A DNA stretch of 64,000 nt, taken from the NCBI RefSeq assembly GCF_002090175.1, contig NZ_BBRN01000005.1:372001-436000 (forward strand), given 5' to 3'. The notes beneath the pieces are model-generated. The model made no database searches. It had not been told where the DNA came from and worked only from the letters and a program-made list of their open reading frames with translations. Origin of the DNA: Demequina sp. NBRC 110057. Its GTDB lineage: Bacteria > Actinomycetota > Actinomycetes > Actinomycetales > Demequinaceae. Positions 1 to 10,400 of the stretch are shown one piece after another (the stretch's first letter is position 1; every line of letters starts with the position of its first letter). Both the position numbers and the translations under genes were made by a program.

Positions 1-1148
<1,148 letters not shown>

Positions 1149-1178
1149 CGCGGCGAGGGCCGTGCGCGCCTTTGGGCG

Positions 1179-2123
1179 CTAGTCGGCCTTCGCAGTCTCG
1201 CCAGCCTCAGCCGAGGTGCCTACCTCGGCGGAGGCAACCGCGTCGCCGACCGATGCCGCGGCTGGCTCGGGAGTCTCGTCGCCTGATGCGTCGGTCGCGC
1301 CGGCGACGGGCTCGGCCTCCGCAGGCTGCTCGGCCTCCGCAGGCTGCTCAGCATCCGCGGGCTGCTCGGCAGGCGCGACCTGCTCGGGGGCGAGCTCCAT
1401 CTCGACGAAGGCCTCGGTGTCGAAAACAGGGTGGTTGGCGGGCCACAGGGAGCTCGTGCGCTCTGTGGCGGACGGGGCCTGCCCGCCGCACGTGTGATCG
1501 ACGGGCACCACGGTGCCGTCGAAGGGGCACCACTTGTTGGCGCACACGCCGAAGTGAAGGCGCAGCGAGCCCGACAGCGGGATGACGAACTCACCCACGG
1601 CGCCCTCGGGTCCAGGTCCTCCGTGGACGGCGGCGCCCGCCTCCTGCGTGCGAGCCATCCAGCGCTCGGCGGCCTCGTCGCGTCCCACGGGTCCGAGCAC
1701 ACGCTCGCGCCCCAGCCCGAACTCCCAGATGGCGACCTCATCGGCCTCGTCGTCGCCGGTGACGGTGTACCCGGGCGTCAGACGCGGGTCAGGGTCGAAG
1801 CGCGGGACAGCCATGCCGGGCTTGATGTCGCCCGGCTCGACCCGCTCGGCCCACGGAACCCACGAGGGCGACAGCAGGGCATCGTCCGCTGCGACGAGGT
1901 TGGCCTCGCACACGAGCGCGTTGCGCAGCCGCGGGGCGCGGGACAGCGTCACCGACCACACCCAACCTCGGTATCCGGGAAGGGAGCAGCCGAAGAGGTG
2001 GGTGACGAGGCGGTCTTCCTCGGTGTGGGCACCGAGGTGCTCACCTACCCACTGAGCCTCGCCCGCGAGTTCGACCGCGCTCGCGCGGGCCAGGTCGACG
2101 GCCTTGTCCAGCACTGCATCCAT
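1179..2123 (-). CDS. DUF3027 family protein
   Basis: A 314-residue protein matching the actinobacterial DUF3027 family, whose function is unknown. The conserved part is about residues 1-235 and includes GYRGWVWSVTL, PGDIKPG and a Cys-containing stretch (CANKWCPFDG, then DHTCGG) that could bind a metal. The last 80 residues are an acidic low-complexity tail with a repeated AEQPAE unit, visible in the DNA at about 1317-1372 as an 18-bp tandem repeat. It begins 8 nt after the cold-shock gene's stop, so the two are probably co-transcribed. Confidence 0.8.
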   Translation of the reverse strand: MDAVLDKAVDLARASAVELAGEAQWVGEHLGAHTEEDRLVTHLFGCSLPGYRGWVWSVTLSRAPRLRNALVCEANLVAADDALLSPSWVPWAERVEPGDIKPGMAVPRFDPDPRLTPGYTVTGDDEADEVAIWEFGLGRERVLGPVGRDEAAERWMARTQEAGAAVHGGPGPEGAVGEFVIPLSGSLRLHFGVCANKWCPFDGTVVPVDHTCGGQAPSATERTSSLWPANHPVFDTEAFVEMELAPEQVAPAEQPADAEQPAEAEQPAEAEPVAGATDASGDETPEPAAASVGDAVASAEVGTSAEAGETAKAD

Positions 2124-2131
2124 GACGGCGG

Positions 2132-2515
2132 CTACGCCTCCAGTTGGTCAGCGACGGCGCGGAGCACGGACGCGACCTTCTGGCCGCGGTCGCCGTCGGG
2201 GTAGCGGCCCCGACGCAGGGAGTTCGACACGCCATCGAGCATCTTGATGAGGTCCTCGACGATGACCGTCATCTCCTCGGGCTTCTTGCGAAGGCCCTGG
2301 GACACGGTCTTGACGGGCTCCAGCAGCGTCACCGACAGCGCCGACGGGCCGCGCCGGCCATCCACGATAGAGAAGTCCACGCGCGTGCCGGGCTTCGGCG
2401 AGGGCGTGCCCGCGGGCAGCGCGGAGGCATGGAGGAAGACCTCGTCGCCATCGTCGCTGGCGATGAAGCCGAACCCCTTGTCAGAGTCGAAGAACTTCAC
2501 ACGGCCGGTAGGCAC
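2132..2515 (-). CDS. Cold-shock domain protein with C-terminal extension
   Basis: A 127-residue protein. Residues 1-66 are a cold-shock OB fold with RNP1 (KGFGFI) and an RNP2-like VFLHAS, expected to bind single-stranded RNA or DNA. About 60 extra residues form a helical tail (EEMTVIVEDLIKMLDGV) beyond the usual 67-residue CspA. GTG 2515 was chosen because GAGG lies at the right distance and the fold begins there; an ATG at 2563 is possible. It precedes the DUF3027 gene on the same strand. Confidence 0.85.
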   Translation of the reverse strand: MPTGRVKFFDSDKGFGFIASDDGDEVFLHASALPAGTPSPKPGTRVDFSIVDGRRGPSALSVTLLEPVKTVSQGLRKKPEEMTVIVEDLIKMLDGVSNSLRRGRYPDGDRGQKVASVLRAVADQLEA

Positions 2516-2723
2516 ATCTACCTCGCTGGTCTCATCAGGGTGCCGCGGATTCGGCACCCGCATCAGTCTAGCCGCCCACCCCGACACGACCGTGCGGGCG
2601 GCGCGCGGGTGACGCGCCGGTGCTAGCGTCGCCCGGGCGCGGCGCGCGGGTTTGCCTCCGCACGCCGCCACGACGCACACTGGAACCGCGCACAACCGGC
2701 GCTCGCGATCTCTGAGGTGAAAC

Positions 2724-3476
2724 ATGGGCACGACCGTCATCCCTGGATGGCTGGTCCCGGCGTACGCGCGGGCCGCGTGTGGCGCGGGCGCGACTGCTGA
2801 ACCGCGCGAGGTACAGGCGGCCGGCGACAGGCTCCTCAACCGGTGGGCCGAGCCGGGACGCTTCTTCCACGGCGTGGGCCACCTCGTCGACCTCCTGCAG
2901 TACGTGGACGAGCTCCAGCAGGAGACCCAGCACCCCAACATCGTGCGGCTTGCCGCCTGGTATCACGGCGCGATCTTCGACGCCGCCGAGCGCGCGGCCT
3001 ACGAGAAGCGCGGCGGCGAGGACGAGGTTGCCAGCGCTCAGTACGCGCGCGACGAGCTCGCAAGCCTGGGCCTGCCGCAGCCGGCCATCGACAAGGTCGC
3101 GGGGCTCGTCGCCGGGCTCGCGCGTCACGCGACGGGGCTGGGCGACGCCGCCGTCCTGTCCGATGCCGACCTCGCCGTCCTCGCGAGCGACCCCCAGCGC
3201 TACAAGCACTACGTGAAGTCGGTGCGCCAGGAGTACGCCCACATCCCCACGGACCGTTTCCTTGTCGCGCGCCGCGCGATCGTGACGAAGATCCTCTCCC
3301 GCGAGCGCATCTACACGACGCCGCTGGGTCAGGGCTGGGAGGCGCAGGCGCGGCAGAACCTGCAGGCCGAGCTCGCATGGCTGTCTCGCGAGGATCAGGA
3401 GTTTCGCCTCGACACCGCCGCCCTGTCGACGCTGACGCATGACGGCCCGCTGCGGGCATCGTCCTCGGCCTCCTGA
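2724..3476 (+). CDS. HD-superfamily predicted phosphohydrolase (COG4339-like)
   Basis: A 250-residue protein resembling the COG4339 predicted metal-dependent HD hydrolases. It has an early His motif (FFHGVGHLVDLL), a central YHGAIFD, and a later helix with RHATG. In most family members the central motif is a His-Asp doublet (H-D-x3-D); here it reads His-Gly, so metal binding may be altered. GAGGTG lies 5-10 nt before the ATG. Its substrate is unknown. It is divergent from the cold-shock gene. Confidence 0.7.
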   Translation: MGTTVIPGWLVPAYARAACGAGATAEPREVQAAGDRLLNRWAEPGRFFHGVGHLVDLLQYVDELQQETQHPNIVRLAAWYHGAIFDAAERAAYEKRGGEDEVASAQYARDELASLGLPQPAIDKVAGLVAGLARHATGLGDAAVLSDADLAVLASDPQRYKHYVKSVRQEYAHIPTDRFLVARRAIVTKILSRERIYTTPLGQGWEAQARQNLQAELAWLSREDQEFRLDTAALSTLTHDGPLRASSSAS

Positions 3477-3598
3477 GCGTCGTCCCCAGAACCGGCGCCG
3501 AACACCGCTCCTCCCCGCTCGCCGTCGCCGTGACGACGCAGGGCCGCGGCCGCTCCTAACGTCCTGAGGGTCATCACCCCCTCACGACAGGAGTTCTC

Positions 3599-3886
3599 AT
3601 GACCCGCTTCAACGTCGACTCGGCCCAGGTGGCCGATGCCTCCGCGCGCGCCGCAGCCTCAGGCGAGACCATCCGGACGGAGGTCGCCACGATGGTGTCC
3701 CAACTCACGGCCCTGGAGGGCTCGTGGCAGGGTGGCGCCGCGACCGCCTTCGCCGGCGTCCTCGACCAGTGGCATGCGGCGCAGGCCCAGGTGGAGCAGG
3801 CGCTCGATGCCCTCTCGACGGCGCTCGCCCACGCCGCGACAACTTACGAGGACGCGGAGCAGCAGGCCACGCGAATGTTCGGGTAG
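3599..3886 (+). CDS. WXG100 family (ESAT-6-like) protein
   Basis: A 95-residue, Ala-rich, two-helix protein with a central SWQGGAA turn (the WXG motif) and a helical C-terminal half ending TYEDAEQQATRMFG. These small proteins are usually dimeric and exported by type VII secretion. AGGAG 7 nt before the ATG supports the start. No EccC/FtsK-type ATPase, PPE/LXG partner or mycosin is present nearby, so it looks like an orphan. Confidence 0.9.
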   Translation: MTRFNVDSAQVADASARAAASGETIRTEVATMVSQLTALEGSWQGGAATAFAGVLDQWHAAQAQVEQALDALSTALAHAATTYEDAEQQATRMFG

Positions 3887-3913
3887 GTCCGATGCCGGCG
3901 TAGGGTCGCCTGC

Positions 3914-4189
3914 GTGACCGTCCTCATCGACCCTCCGCTGTGGCCCCGCCACGGCCGCGTCTGGGGCCACATGGTCTCCGACGCCTCCCTCGAGGAGCTT
4001 CACGCGCTGGCGCGTGCGGCAGGGATTCCGGAGCGGGCCTTCGATCGCGACCACTACGACGTCCCCGTGGAGCTGTACCCGCGTCTCGTGGAGCTCGGAG
4101 CGGTCGCCGTCGACAGCCGAGAACTGGTGCGCCGGCTGCGAGCCTCCGGGCTGCGCGTCACGGGCGCCGAGCGTCGCACCGGCTCCTGA
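3914..4189 (+). CDS. DUF4031 domain protein
   Basis: A 91-residue protein with the DUF4031 signature (TVLIDPPLWPRHGRVWGHM, then HYDVP). Function unknown. The GTG start has no Shine-Dalgarno, but TAGGGT lies at 3901-3906, seven bases upstream, the spacing of a leaderless actinobacterial promoter. It is followed by a shared terminator and converges on groEL. Confidence 0.8.
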   Translation: MTVLIDPPLWPRHGRVWGHMVSDASLEELHALARAAGIPERAFDRDHYDVPVELYPRLVELGAVAVDSRELVRRLRASGLRVTGAERRTGS

Positions 4190-4193
4190 CACG

Positions 4194-4227
4194 ACGAAGG
4201 CCCCAGGGCGAACCCTGGGGCCTTCGT
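4194..4227. terminator. Bidirectional terminator hairpin between DUF4031 and groEL
   Basis: A perfect 15-bp inverted repeat around a CGAA tetraloop at 4209-4212 (arm ACGAAGGCCCCAGGG). It lies between two convergent genes and can serve both. The T-tract is short, as is common in high-GC actinobacteria. Confidence 0.85.
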
Positions 4228-4259
4228 TGCGTTGCAGCGCGGACGCTGAGCGGGAGGGC

Positions 4260-5960
<1,701 letters not shown>

Positions 5961-6001
5961 TCACGACGGGGCCTGGCGCCTCGACTGCTAGCCGAACTTC
6001 T

Positions 6002-6028
6002 TTAGCACTCTCAGGGTGTGAGTGCTAA
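6002..6028 (-). promoter_or_regulatory. CIRCE operator, perfect copy (HrcA site)
   Basis: TTAGCACTC, nine bases, then GAGTGCTAA is an exact CIRCE inverted repeat. It covers the predicted transcription start of groEL (about 6027), so bound HrcA would block initiation. Confidence 0.95.
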
Positions 6029-6033
6029 CGCCG

Positions 6034-6062
6034 ATTCTGGCACTCTCCCCTGCCGAGTGCAA
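6034..6062 (-). promoter_or_regulatory. groEL promoter (-35/-10)
   Basis: On the minus strand TTGCAC (6062-6057) is followed after 17 bases by CAGAAT (6039-6034), a plausible housekeeping-sigma promoter interleaved with the two CIRCE repeats. The rest of the 335-bp gap 5886-6220 holds the groEL leader and, from about 6064 to 6220, nothing I can assign beyond the 3' flank of the LytR_C gene. Confidence 0.6.
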
Positions 6063-6063
6063 A
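6037..6063 (-). promoter_or_regulatory. Second, imperfect CIRCE operator
   Basis: CTGGCACTC, nine bases, then GAGTGCAAA matches CIRCE with three substitutions and the same spacer. It lies 8 bp upstream of the perfect copy and includes the promoter -35 box. Confidence 0.7.
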
Positions 6064-6220
6064 CCCTTCACGCGTCGTTCACCCAGGGCGTGACGGGACG
6101 CAGAGACCCGCACGCAATGGCGCCGCACCCGCACCCATGGAAAGGGGGAGGCCTGGATCCCTTGTGCGGTCCGATCCATATGGGGAGTACTGGGGGCACC
6201 CCACCGCCAGGGCAGACCTG

Positions 6221-6847
6221 CTAGTTGCCGGGGTTGGTGGCGAGAAGGACCTCGATCTCCGCACCGCCAGGTGTGCCGGAGTCGTCGATCGCCTCGATGC
6301 CCAGCGCGTCGGCCACGGCCTGCGCGGTGTCGGCGAGACGCTCGTCGCCATAAGCAACGGTGTTGACGCCGTTCGGGATCAGCCCGGGAGCGATGTTGTT
6401 TGCCTCGATGTTGGTGAAGCCGGCGTCCTCGAGGGCCACCTGCTGCTCTCCGGCGAGGCCCTGGATACCAGCGCCGTTGCGGACGTGGATCTGGACGTCG
6501 TACTCGATCTCCGGCTCGGGCGTCGCCGACACTGACGGGCTCGCCGAGGGCGACGCGGAAGGCGAGGCCGACACCGAGGGGGAAGCCGATGCCGACGGAG
6601 ACGTGGTCGTCTCCGCGGACGGGTCCGGCGAAGACGTCACCGTGACCGCAGGCTCGGACTCGTCGTCCGACTGCCCAGAGTTCCACACCAGCACAGCGAT
6701 GAGGTAGGCCACAAGGCCAGCGGCGATGAACGCCAGGATCGGCGGAAGAACTCGCGACCACCACGGGATGGGGCGACGGTGGACACCGACCGGGCCTCCC
6801 TGGTCAGCAATGTCGTCGAACTCGTCGCGCTCGTCATCATGTGGCAC
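6221..6847 (-). CDS. LytR C-terminal (LytR_C) domain membrane protein
   Basis: About 208 residues: a short acidic cytoplasmic N-terminus, one membrane segment (LPPILAFIAAGLVAYLIAVL), a Ser/Pro/Ala-rich linker with repeated SASPS units, and a C-terminal LytR_C domain (VRNGAGIQGLAGE onward). It is probably extracytoplasmic and linked to cell-wall physiology; LytR_C alone has no known catalytic activity. GTG 6847 lacks a Shine-Dalgarno, but TAGGCT sits seven bases upstream and overlaps the stop codon of the preceding DUF3263 gene, suggesting leaderless initiation. Confidence 0.75.
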   Translation of the reverse strand: MPHDDERDEFDDIADQGGPVGVHRRPIPWWSRVLPPILAFIAAGLVAYLIAVLVWNSGQSDDESEPAVTVTSSPDPSAETTTSPSASASPSVSASPSASPSASPSVSATPEPEIEYDVQIHVRNGAGIQGLAGEQQVALEDAGFTNIEANNIAPGLIPNGVNTVAYGDERLADTAQAVADALGIEAIDDSGTPGGAEIEVLLATNPGN

Positions 6848-6857
6848 GGAGGTCAGC

Positions 6858-7148
6858 CTAACGAACAGACGCCGAACCCCACGCACGCGTGGAGCGTCCG
6901 CGCTGGCGCGCCGCACGCATGCGCCGCAGTCGCTTCACCAGCATGGGGTCGGCCTCGAGGGCAGCGGGGTTGTCGATAAGCGAGCCAAGCACTTGGTAGT
7001 ACTGCGTGCTCGACATGTGGAACAACTCGCGGATCGCGTCCTCCTTGGCGCCCGCGTACTTCCACCACTGGCGCTCGAAGCGCAGGATGGCTGCGTCGCG
7101 CTCGGACAGGTCGCCGGAGATGGGCTCATCTACCGCGGCTTCGGTCAT
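6858..7148 (-). CDS. DUF3263 family protein
   Basis: A 96-residue protein with the DUF3263 core ([20 protein letters not shown], then [17 protein letters not shown]). The family has an HTH-like look and is typical of actinobacteria. Function unknown. The ATG at 7148 is preceded by GGGGAGGT. It probably shares a transcript with the LytR_C gene 10 nt downstream. Confidence 0.82.
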   Translation of the reverse strand: MTEAAVDEPISGDLSERDAAILRFERQWWKYAGAKEDAIRELFHMSSTQYYQVLGSLIDNPAALEADPMLVKRLRRMRAARQRGRSTRAWGSASVR

Positions 7149-7260
7149 GCGCCACCTCCCCTGGGTCTCCCGTACTGGCGTCAGCCTAAGGCCGAAAACG
7201 GGCACAACAGTGCAGGCGGCGCCAGCATCGGCCAGGTGTCCCGTGGGTAGGGTGGCCGCC

Positions 7261-7932
7261 ATGGTGAGCGGGTGGCGAGATCAGGTGGGGCCGGGATGGG
7301 CCGATGCGCTTGCGCCGGCGGCTCCGGCATTCGAGTCCGTCGGAGCTTTCCTCCGCGACGAGATCGCGGCGGGACACGGGTACCTGCCCGCGGCCGATGC
7401 GGTGCTGCGCGCGTTTCGCATACCCCTGTGCGACGTCAGGGTGCTGATCGTCGGCCAAGACCCGTACCCGACTCCCGGCGACGCGGTCGGGCTCAGCTTC
7501 TCGGTCGCACCCGGTCATCCCATGCCGCGGTCGCTACGCAACATCGCCCAGGAGTTGGCCGATGACACGGGCGAGACGCTTGGATCCGGCGACCTGAGCC
7601 ACTGGGCCGACCAGGGCGTCATGCTCCTGAACTGTGTGCTCACGGTGAGGCCGGGCGAGGCCGGTTCGCACCGTCGGCGAGGCTGGGAGGAGGTCACGTC
7701 GCGAGCGATCGAGGGCCTTGCCGCGCGCGGCGGGCCACTCGTGGCGGTGCTGTGGGGCAAGCCCGCGCAGACGCTCGCGCCGCTGCTGGGAGACGTTCCC
7801 ATCGTCGCCTCCTCGCACCCGAGCCCGTTGTCGGCACGGCGCGGGTTCTTTGGATCGCACCCGTTTTCACAGGTGAATCACCTGCTGGTCGAGCAGGGCG
7901 CAACGCCTGTGCGATGGGGATCGCGAGACTAG
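7261..7932 (+). CDS. ung: Uracil-DNA glycosylase (family 1)
   Basis: A 223-residue enzyme that removes uracil from DNA to start base-excision repair. Motif A is [17 protein letters not shown] with the catalytic Asp; the residue after Tyr is Pro rather than the His of E. coli Ung, a variant I believe is common in actinobacteria. The DNA-intercalation loop [18 protein letters not shown] carries the catalytic His. The ATG has no Shine-Dalgarno; TAGGGT at 7248-7253 lies seven bases upstream (leaderless). It converges on the signal peptidase gene with a 4-bp overlap of the coding ends. Confidence 0.93.
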   Translation: MVSGWRDQVGPGWADALAPAAPAFESVGAFLRDEIAAGHGYLPAADAVLRAFRIPLCDVRVLIVGQDPYPTPGDAVGLSFSVAPGHPMPRSLRNIAQELADDTGETLGSGDLSHWADQGVMLLNCVLTVRPGEAGSHRRRGWEEVTSRAIEGLAARGGPLVAVLWGKPAQTLAPLLGDVPIVASSHPSPLSARRGFFGSHPFSQVNHLLVEQGATPVRWGSRD

Positions 7933-9305
7933 CGCGCACCGCAGAGATACACCGACTCCGTAGCGGACGGAGTGCCGACGAACCATGTCTGCGAGAACTG
8001 CGAGTCCTCAGAGCGCACTGTCATCACCGGGTAGTTCGCGCAGCCGGGTGGCGAGATCAACGTGACGGACTGCCACGTCAGCTGGGTGCGTACAGGAGCG
8101 ATGACCAAACCCGGAAGCTGCGACACGTCGATCGTCGCCGTCCAGTTCACGGCCCGAGCGCCGCTGGGCATGGCAGCCGTGGGGCTCACGGTGAAAGCGA
8201 CCCGCTGATACTCGCCGCTCGCCTGAGCCCCATAACTCCATGCCGTGCGCGGCCCCACCGTCACGTCGGTCGGGTTGACGCCGCACGGCACCGTTGCCCC
8301 AGTGGACAGCGTCGCGGAACAACTCGTGAACCATGAAGACGGACCGGTCGACCCCGGGTCCCAGGAGGAGACGAAGAGCCACCCACCAATAGTCACGATC
8401 GCCACCTTGACGGAGGCGGGTCGATACGTGGCAGAGGCATGCGAGAGGTCGAACGACGTCCCCGAGGTCGAGGTCGATCCCGAGGCGCTCCACAGCAACC
8501 CGCCGCTGCCGTCGTACAGCGCGATAGCCGCGGGCTTTCCCCGACAGGCGCTCGGCAGGCCGCTCACCTTCACGGCACCGTAATTGCCGCTCGTCACTGA
8601 GCCGGTGCTGGTCGACGCGAGAGTGGTCGCGCTCGTGCCCTGAACACCGCAGCGGTACACGGGCGTCGAGGAGGCCTCGCTGCTCGGCAGCACGGAAAGC
8701 TGCGAGGCACTGGCTGGGCTCACGCCAGCGAGGACACCCAACACCGCAGCCGCGGCGAATGTCGACATCGCTGCGCCGTACCTGCGAGCGGATCTGCCGG
8801 CCCCGGCCGCATTGACGCCGTCTCCACGACCTGTCGCAGCATCGCCGCCGTCGTCTGACGGGCCATCGTCTCCAGGCGCGTCGCGCGAGGGCCAGACCAC
8901 CACCGCCGCCGCGATGATGAGGACGAAGATCCACATCAACGGATTCAGCACCCAGGCCGTGAGGTGCCCCACGAACGGAAGATGGGCGACGACGACGCCT
9001 TTCACCTCGTCTCCCGACGGCTCGAAGGGGTCGATGAAGTCGTTGTTGTCGCCTTGCATCACCCAACCAGAATCGGCGTTACCGCCGGTGATGCGGTGGA
9101 CGATTTGTGATCCGCCGAGGTCGGTCGGGGCGTACACGATGACGTCGCCGACCTGGGGCAGGACATCACGCGCGATGACCATGTCCTTCGGCTCGAACGT
9201 CGGGAGCATCGACTCGCCAGAGACGAGCACATACGACGTCAGGCCGCCGAGATTCGCTGGCCATGCAAGCCAGGCCACGAGAGCCAGGACCATCCAACCG
9301 CACAC
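7929..9305 (-). CDS. SipW/ER-type signal peptidase I fused to an exported substrate-like domain
   Basis: About 458 residues. Residues 1-145 are a signal peptidase I of the Ser-His (S26B/SipW) type: one membrane segment, SGESMLPTF (Ser32), IVHRIT (His70), GDNND, then a second membrane segment. After a Gly/Asp linker comes a second hydrophobic stretch ending in ASAS, like a signal peptide, then about 260 secreted residues. That part contains a block ([17 protein letters not shown]) resembling the small exported protein encoded just upstream (QYVITDVYVTDVSPACAGK). GTG 9305 was chosen because GAGGGG is correctly spaced and a strong hairpin lies just upstream; ATG 9371 would place that hairpin in the coding sequence. 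Confidence 0.78.
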   Translation of the reverse strand: MCGWMVLALVAWLAWPANLGGLTSYVLVSGESMLPTFEPKDMVIARDVLPQVGDVIVYAPTDLGGSQIVHRITGGNADSGWVMQGDNNDFIDPFEPSGDEVKGVVVAHLPFVGHLTAWVLNPLMWIFVLIIAAAVVVWPSRDAPGDDGPSDDGGDAATGRGDGVNAAGAGRSARRYGAAMSTFAAAAVLGVLAGVSPASASQLSVLPSSEASSTPVYRCGVQGTSATTLASTSTGSVTSGNYGAVKVSGLPSACRGKPAAIALYDGSGGLLWSASGSTSTSGTSFDLSHASATYRPASVKVAIVTIGGWLFVSSWDPGSTGPSSWFTSCSATLSTGATVPCGVNPTDVTVGPRTAWSYGAQASGEYQRVAFTVSPTAAMPSGARAVNWTATIDVSQLPGLVIAPVRTQLTWQSVTLISPPGCANYPVMTVRSEDSQFSQTWFVGTPSATESVYLCGAR

Positions 9306-9324
9306 GTTGACCGCCCCTCGGGCA

Positions 9325-9360
9325 CCCCGATGCAGCCTTCCTGAGAAGGCTGCATCGGGG
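9325..9360 (-). terminator. Intercistronic hairpin between exported protein and signal peptidase genes
   Basis: A perfect 16-bp stem (arm CCCCGATGCAGCCTTC) with a four-base loop. It lies after the stop of the small exported protein and 20 nt before the signal peptidase start. It probably terminates most transcripts, giving much substrate and little peptidase. No U-tract follows. Confidence 0.7.
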
Positions 9361-9401
9361 CGGTGCGGCATGCGGCCGAGTCCGGTCTCGTCGTGGCCGA
9401 G

Positions 9402-9836
9402 TTAGCCGATGACGACCGTAGCCTTGCCGAGATCGGTGGACACGAGAACCGTGCTCGAGAGAGATCCGACCGAGACCTTGCCACCCGTGACGGTCACGTT
9501 GCTCTGCGAGGCGGTGCCGATGACCGCGGGGGTCGCAGCAGCATCCTCGAGCTCGACGACGACCTTCTTGCCGGCGCACGCAGGCGACACATCGGTGACG
9601 TACACGTCCGTGATGACGTACTGCCCGGACGCGTTCTTGCCGTAGTTGTACCCCACGCCGACCTGCCCATCCGCATCGCACGAGGCGAAGGCGGTCGCAG
9701 ACGTTCCCACGGCCACCTCACTCTCCGGGTTGACCGTCAGCGTCGACGCCGACGCGACCGACAGCCCAGCGACGCCCACGATGCCCAGCAGGACCGCCGC
9801 GAACTTGCGCTTGTTCTTGTTGTTCTTCTCAGCCAT
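9402..9836 (-). CDS. Small exported protein with SipW-type signal peptide
   Basis: A 144-residue protein: a Lys/Asn-rich N-terminus, a hydrophobic stretch (FAAVLLGIVGVAGLSVASAS) with a cleavage region near ASASTLT, then about 110 residues rich in Val/Ser/Thr, probably beta. Two cysteines (SCDAD and PACAGK) could form a disulfide. Signal peptides of this form are typical of SipW-dependent proteins of the TasA/camelysin group, and the cognate-looking peptidase is next door. A surface fibre or coat role is inference. GAGGA precedes ATG 9836. Confidence 0.72.
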   Translation of the reverse strand: MAEKNNKNKRKFAAVLLGIVGVAGLSVASASTLTVNPESEVAVGTSATAFASCDADGQVGVGYNYGKNASGQYVITDVYVTDVSPACAGKKVVVELEDAAATPAVIGTASQSNVTVTGGKVSVGSLSSTVLVSTDLGKATVVIG

Positions 9837-9979
9837 CACTTTTCCTCGTCTTGTCGAGGCGCACGCCATCCCTCAGTGGTGACGTGGCCGTCTCTGGTAG
9901 GCCCCGGTACCGACCGGCGGTCGGATGGTGACTTACCTCACATAGAGACATGTGGTGTATCGGATCATGACGCAGGTTT

Positions 9980-9995
9980 CGTGAGATTTTTCACA
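9980..9995. promoter_or_regulatory. Candidate CRP/GlxR-type operator 1
   Basis: CGTGA, six bases, then TCACA differs from the TGTGA-N6-TCACA consensus by one base. It lies about 145 bp upstream of the exported-protein start. The 363-bp gap 9837-10198 holds this site, a second one at 10038, small inverted repeats at about 9911-9925 and 9939-9954, and no gene I can support. Confidence 0.4.
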
Positions 9996-10037
9996 CGCCA
10001 AGCGTGGAACGTCGCCGATCGATACTCGACTGTGATG

Positions 10038-10053
10038 TGTGGCGCTGTTCACA
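10038..10053. promoter_or_regulatory. Candidate CRP/GlxR-type operator 2
   Basis: TGTGG, six bases, then TCACA is one mismatch from the CRP/GlxR consensus. It lies 58 bp further from the exported-protein gene than site 1. Confidence 0.35.
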
Positions 10054-10198
10054 ACGGGACAAACCGGACACGACGAGGGAAGGGGCGGCCGGGACGATGC
10101 GGTACCGAACGAGCGATAGAGAGGGATCGCGGCGGGCCGATGCCGCCTACGCGAGAACGGGAAGCCTCACCGTGCGCACGGCACGGGAAGGCGAGCGG

Positions 10199-10271
10199 AG
10201 CTGACAGCGGGACTCGAACCCGCAACCCCCGTATTACAAGTACGGTGCGCTACCAATTGCGCCATGCCAGC
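10199..10271 (-). tRNA. tRNA-Thr, anticodon TGT
   Basis: A full cloverleaf on the minus strand. The acceptor arm is GCTGGCA/TGTCAGC with one G-U pair. The D arm contains AATTGGTAGC. The anticodon stem CCGTA/TACGG encloses CTTGTAA, giving anticodon TGT (Thr, ACA codons and wobble). The T arm is GCGGG/CCCGC with TTCGAGT. CCA is not encoded. Confidence 0.97.
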
Positions 10272-10348
10272 AGCGGCGCGGAAACCACGCGCCGTCGCAA
10301 CAGGATACCGAGGGCGAGCCACCGCATCGGCCGCCTGCCACCAACGCA

Positions 10349-10384
10349 AGGACCCCGCCGCCCTCCCAGGGGCGACGGGGTCCT
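10349..10384 (-). terminator. Terminator hairpin after the DsbA-like gene
   Basis: The stem AGGACCCCG.../...CGGGGTCCT, with extra pairing inside, begins 16 nt past the stop of the DsbA-like gene and precedes the tRNA gene. Confidence 0.75.
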
Positions 10385-10400
10385 CGTCGAATCGAGTGGC

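Noticed and set aside
1317-1372. A short tandem repeat as a CRISPR-like array
   Set aside because: The 18-bp units are in frame inside the DUF3027 tail and encode AEQPAE. There are no spacers.
9837-10198. A cyclic-di-GMP or other riboswitch ahead of the exported-protein gene
   Set aside because: No conserved aptamer core was recognisable; only short inverted repeats and CRP-like sites are seen.
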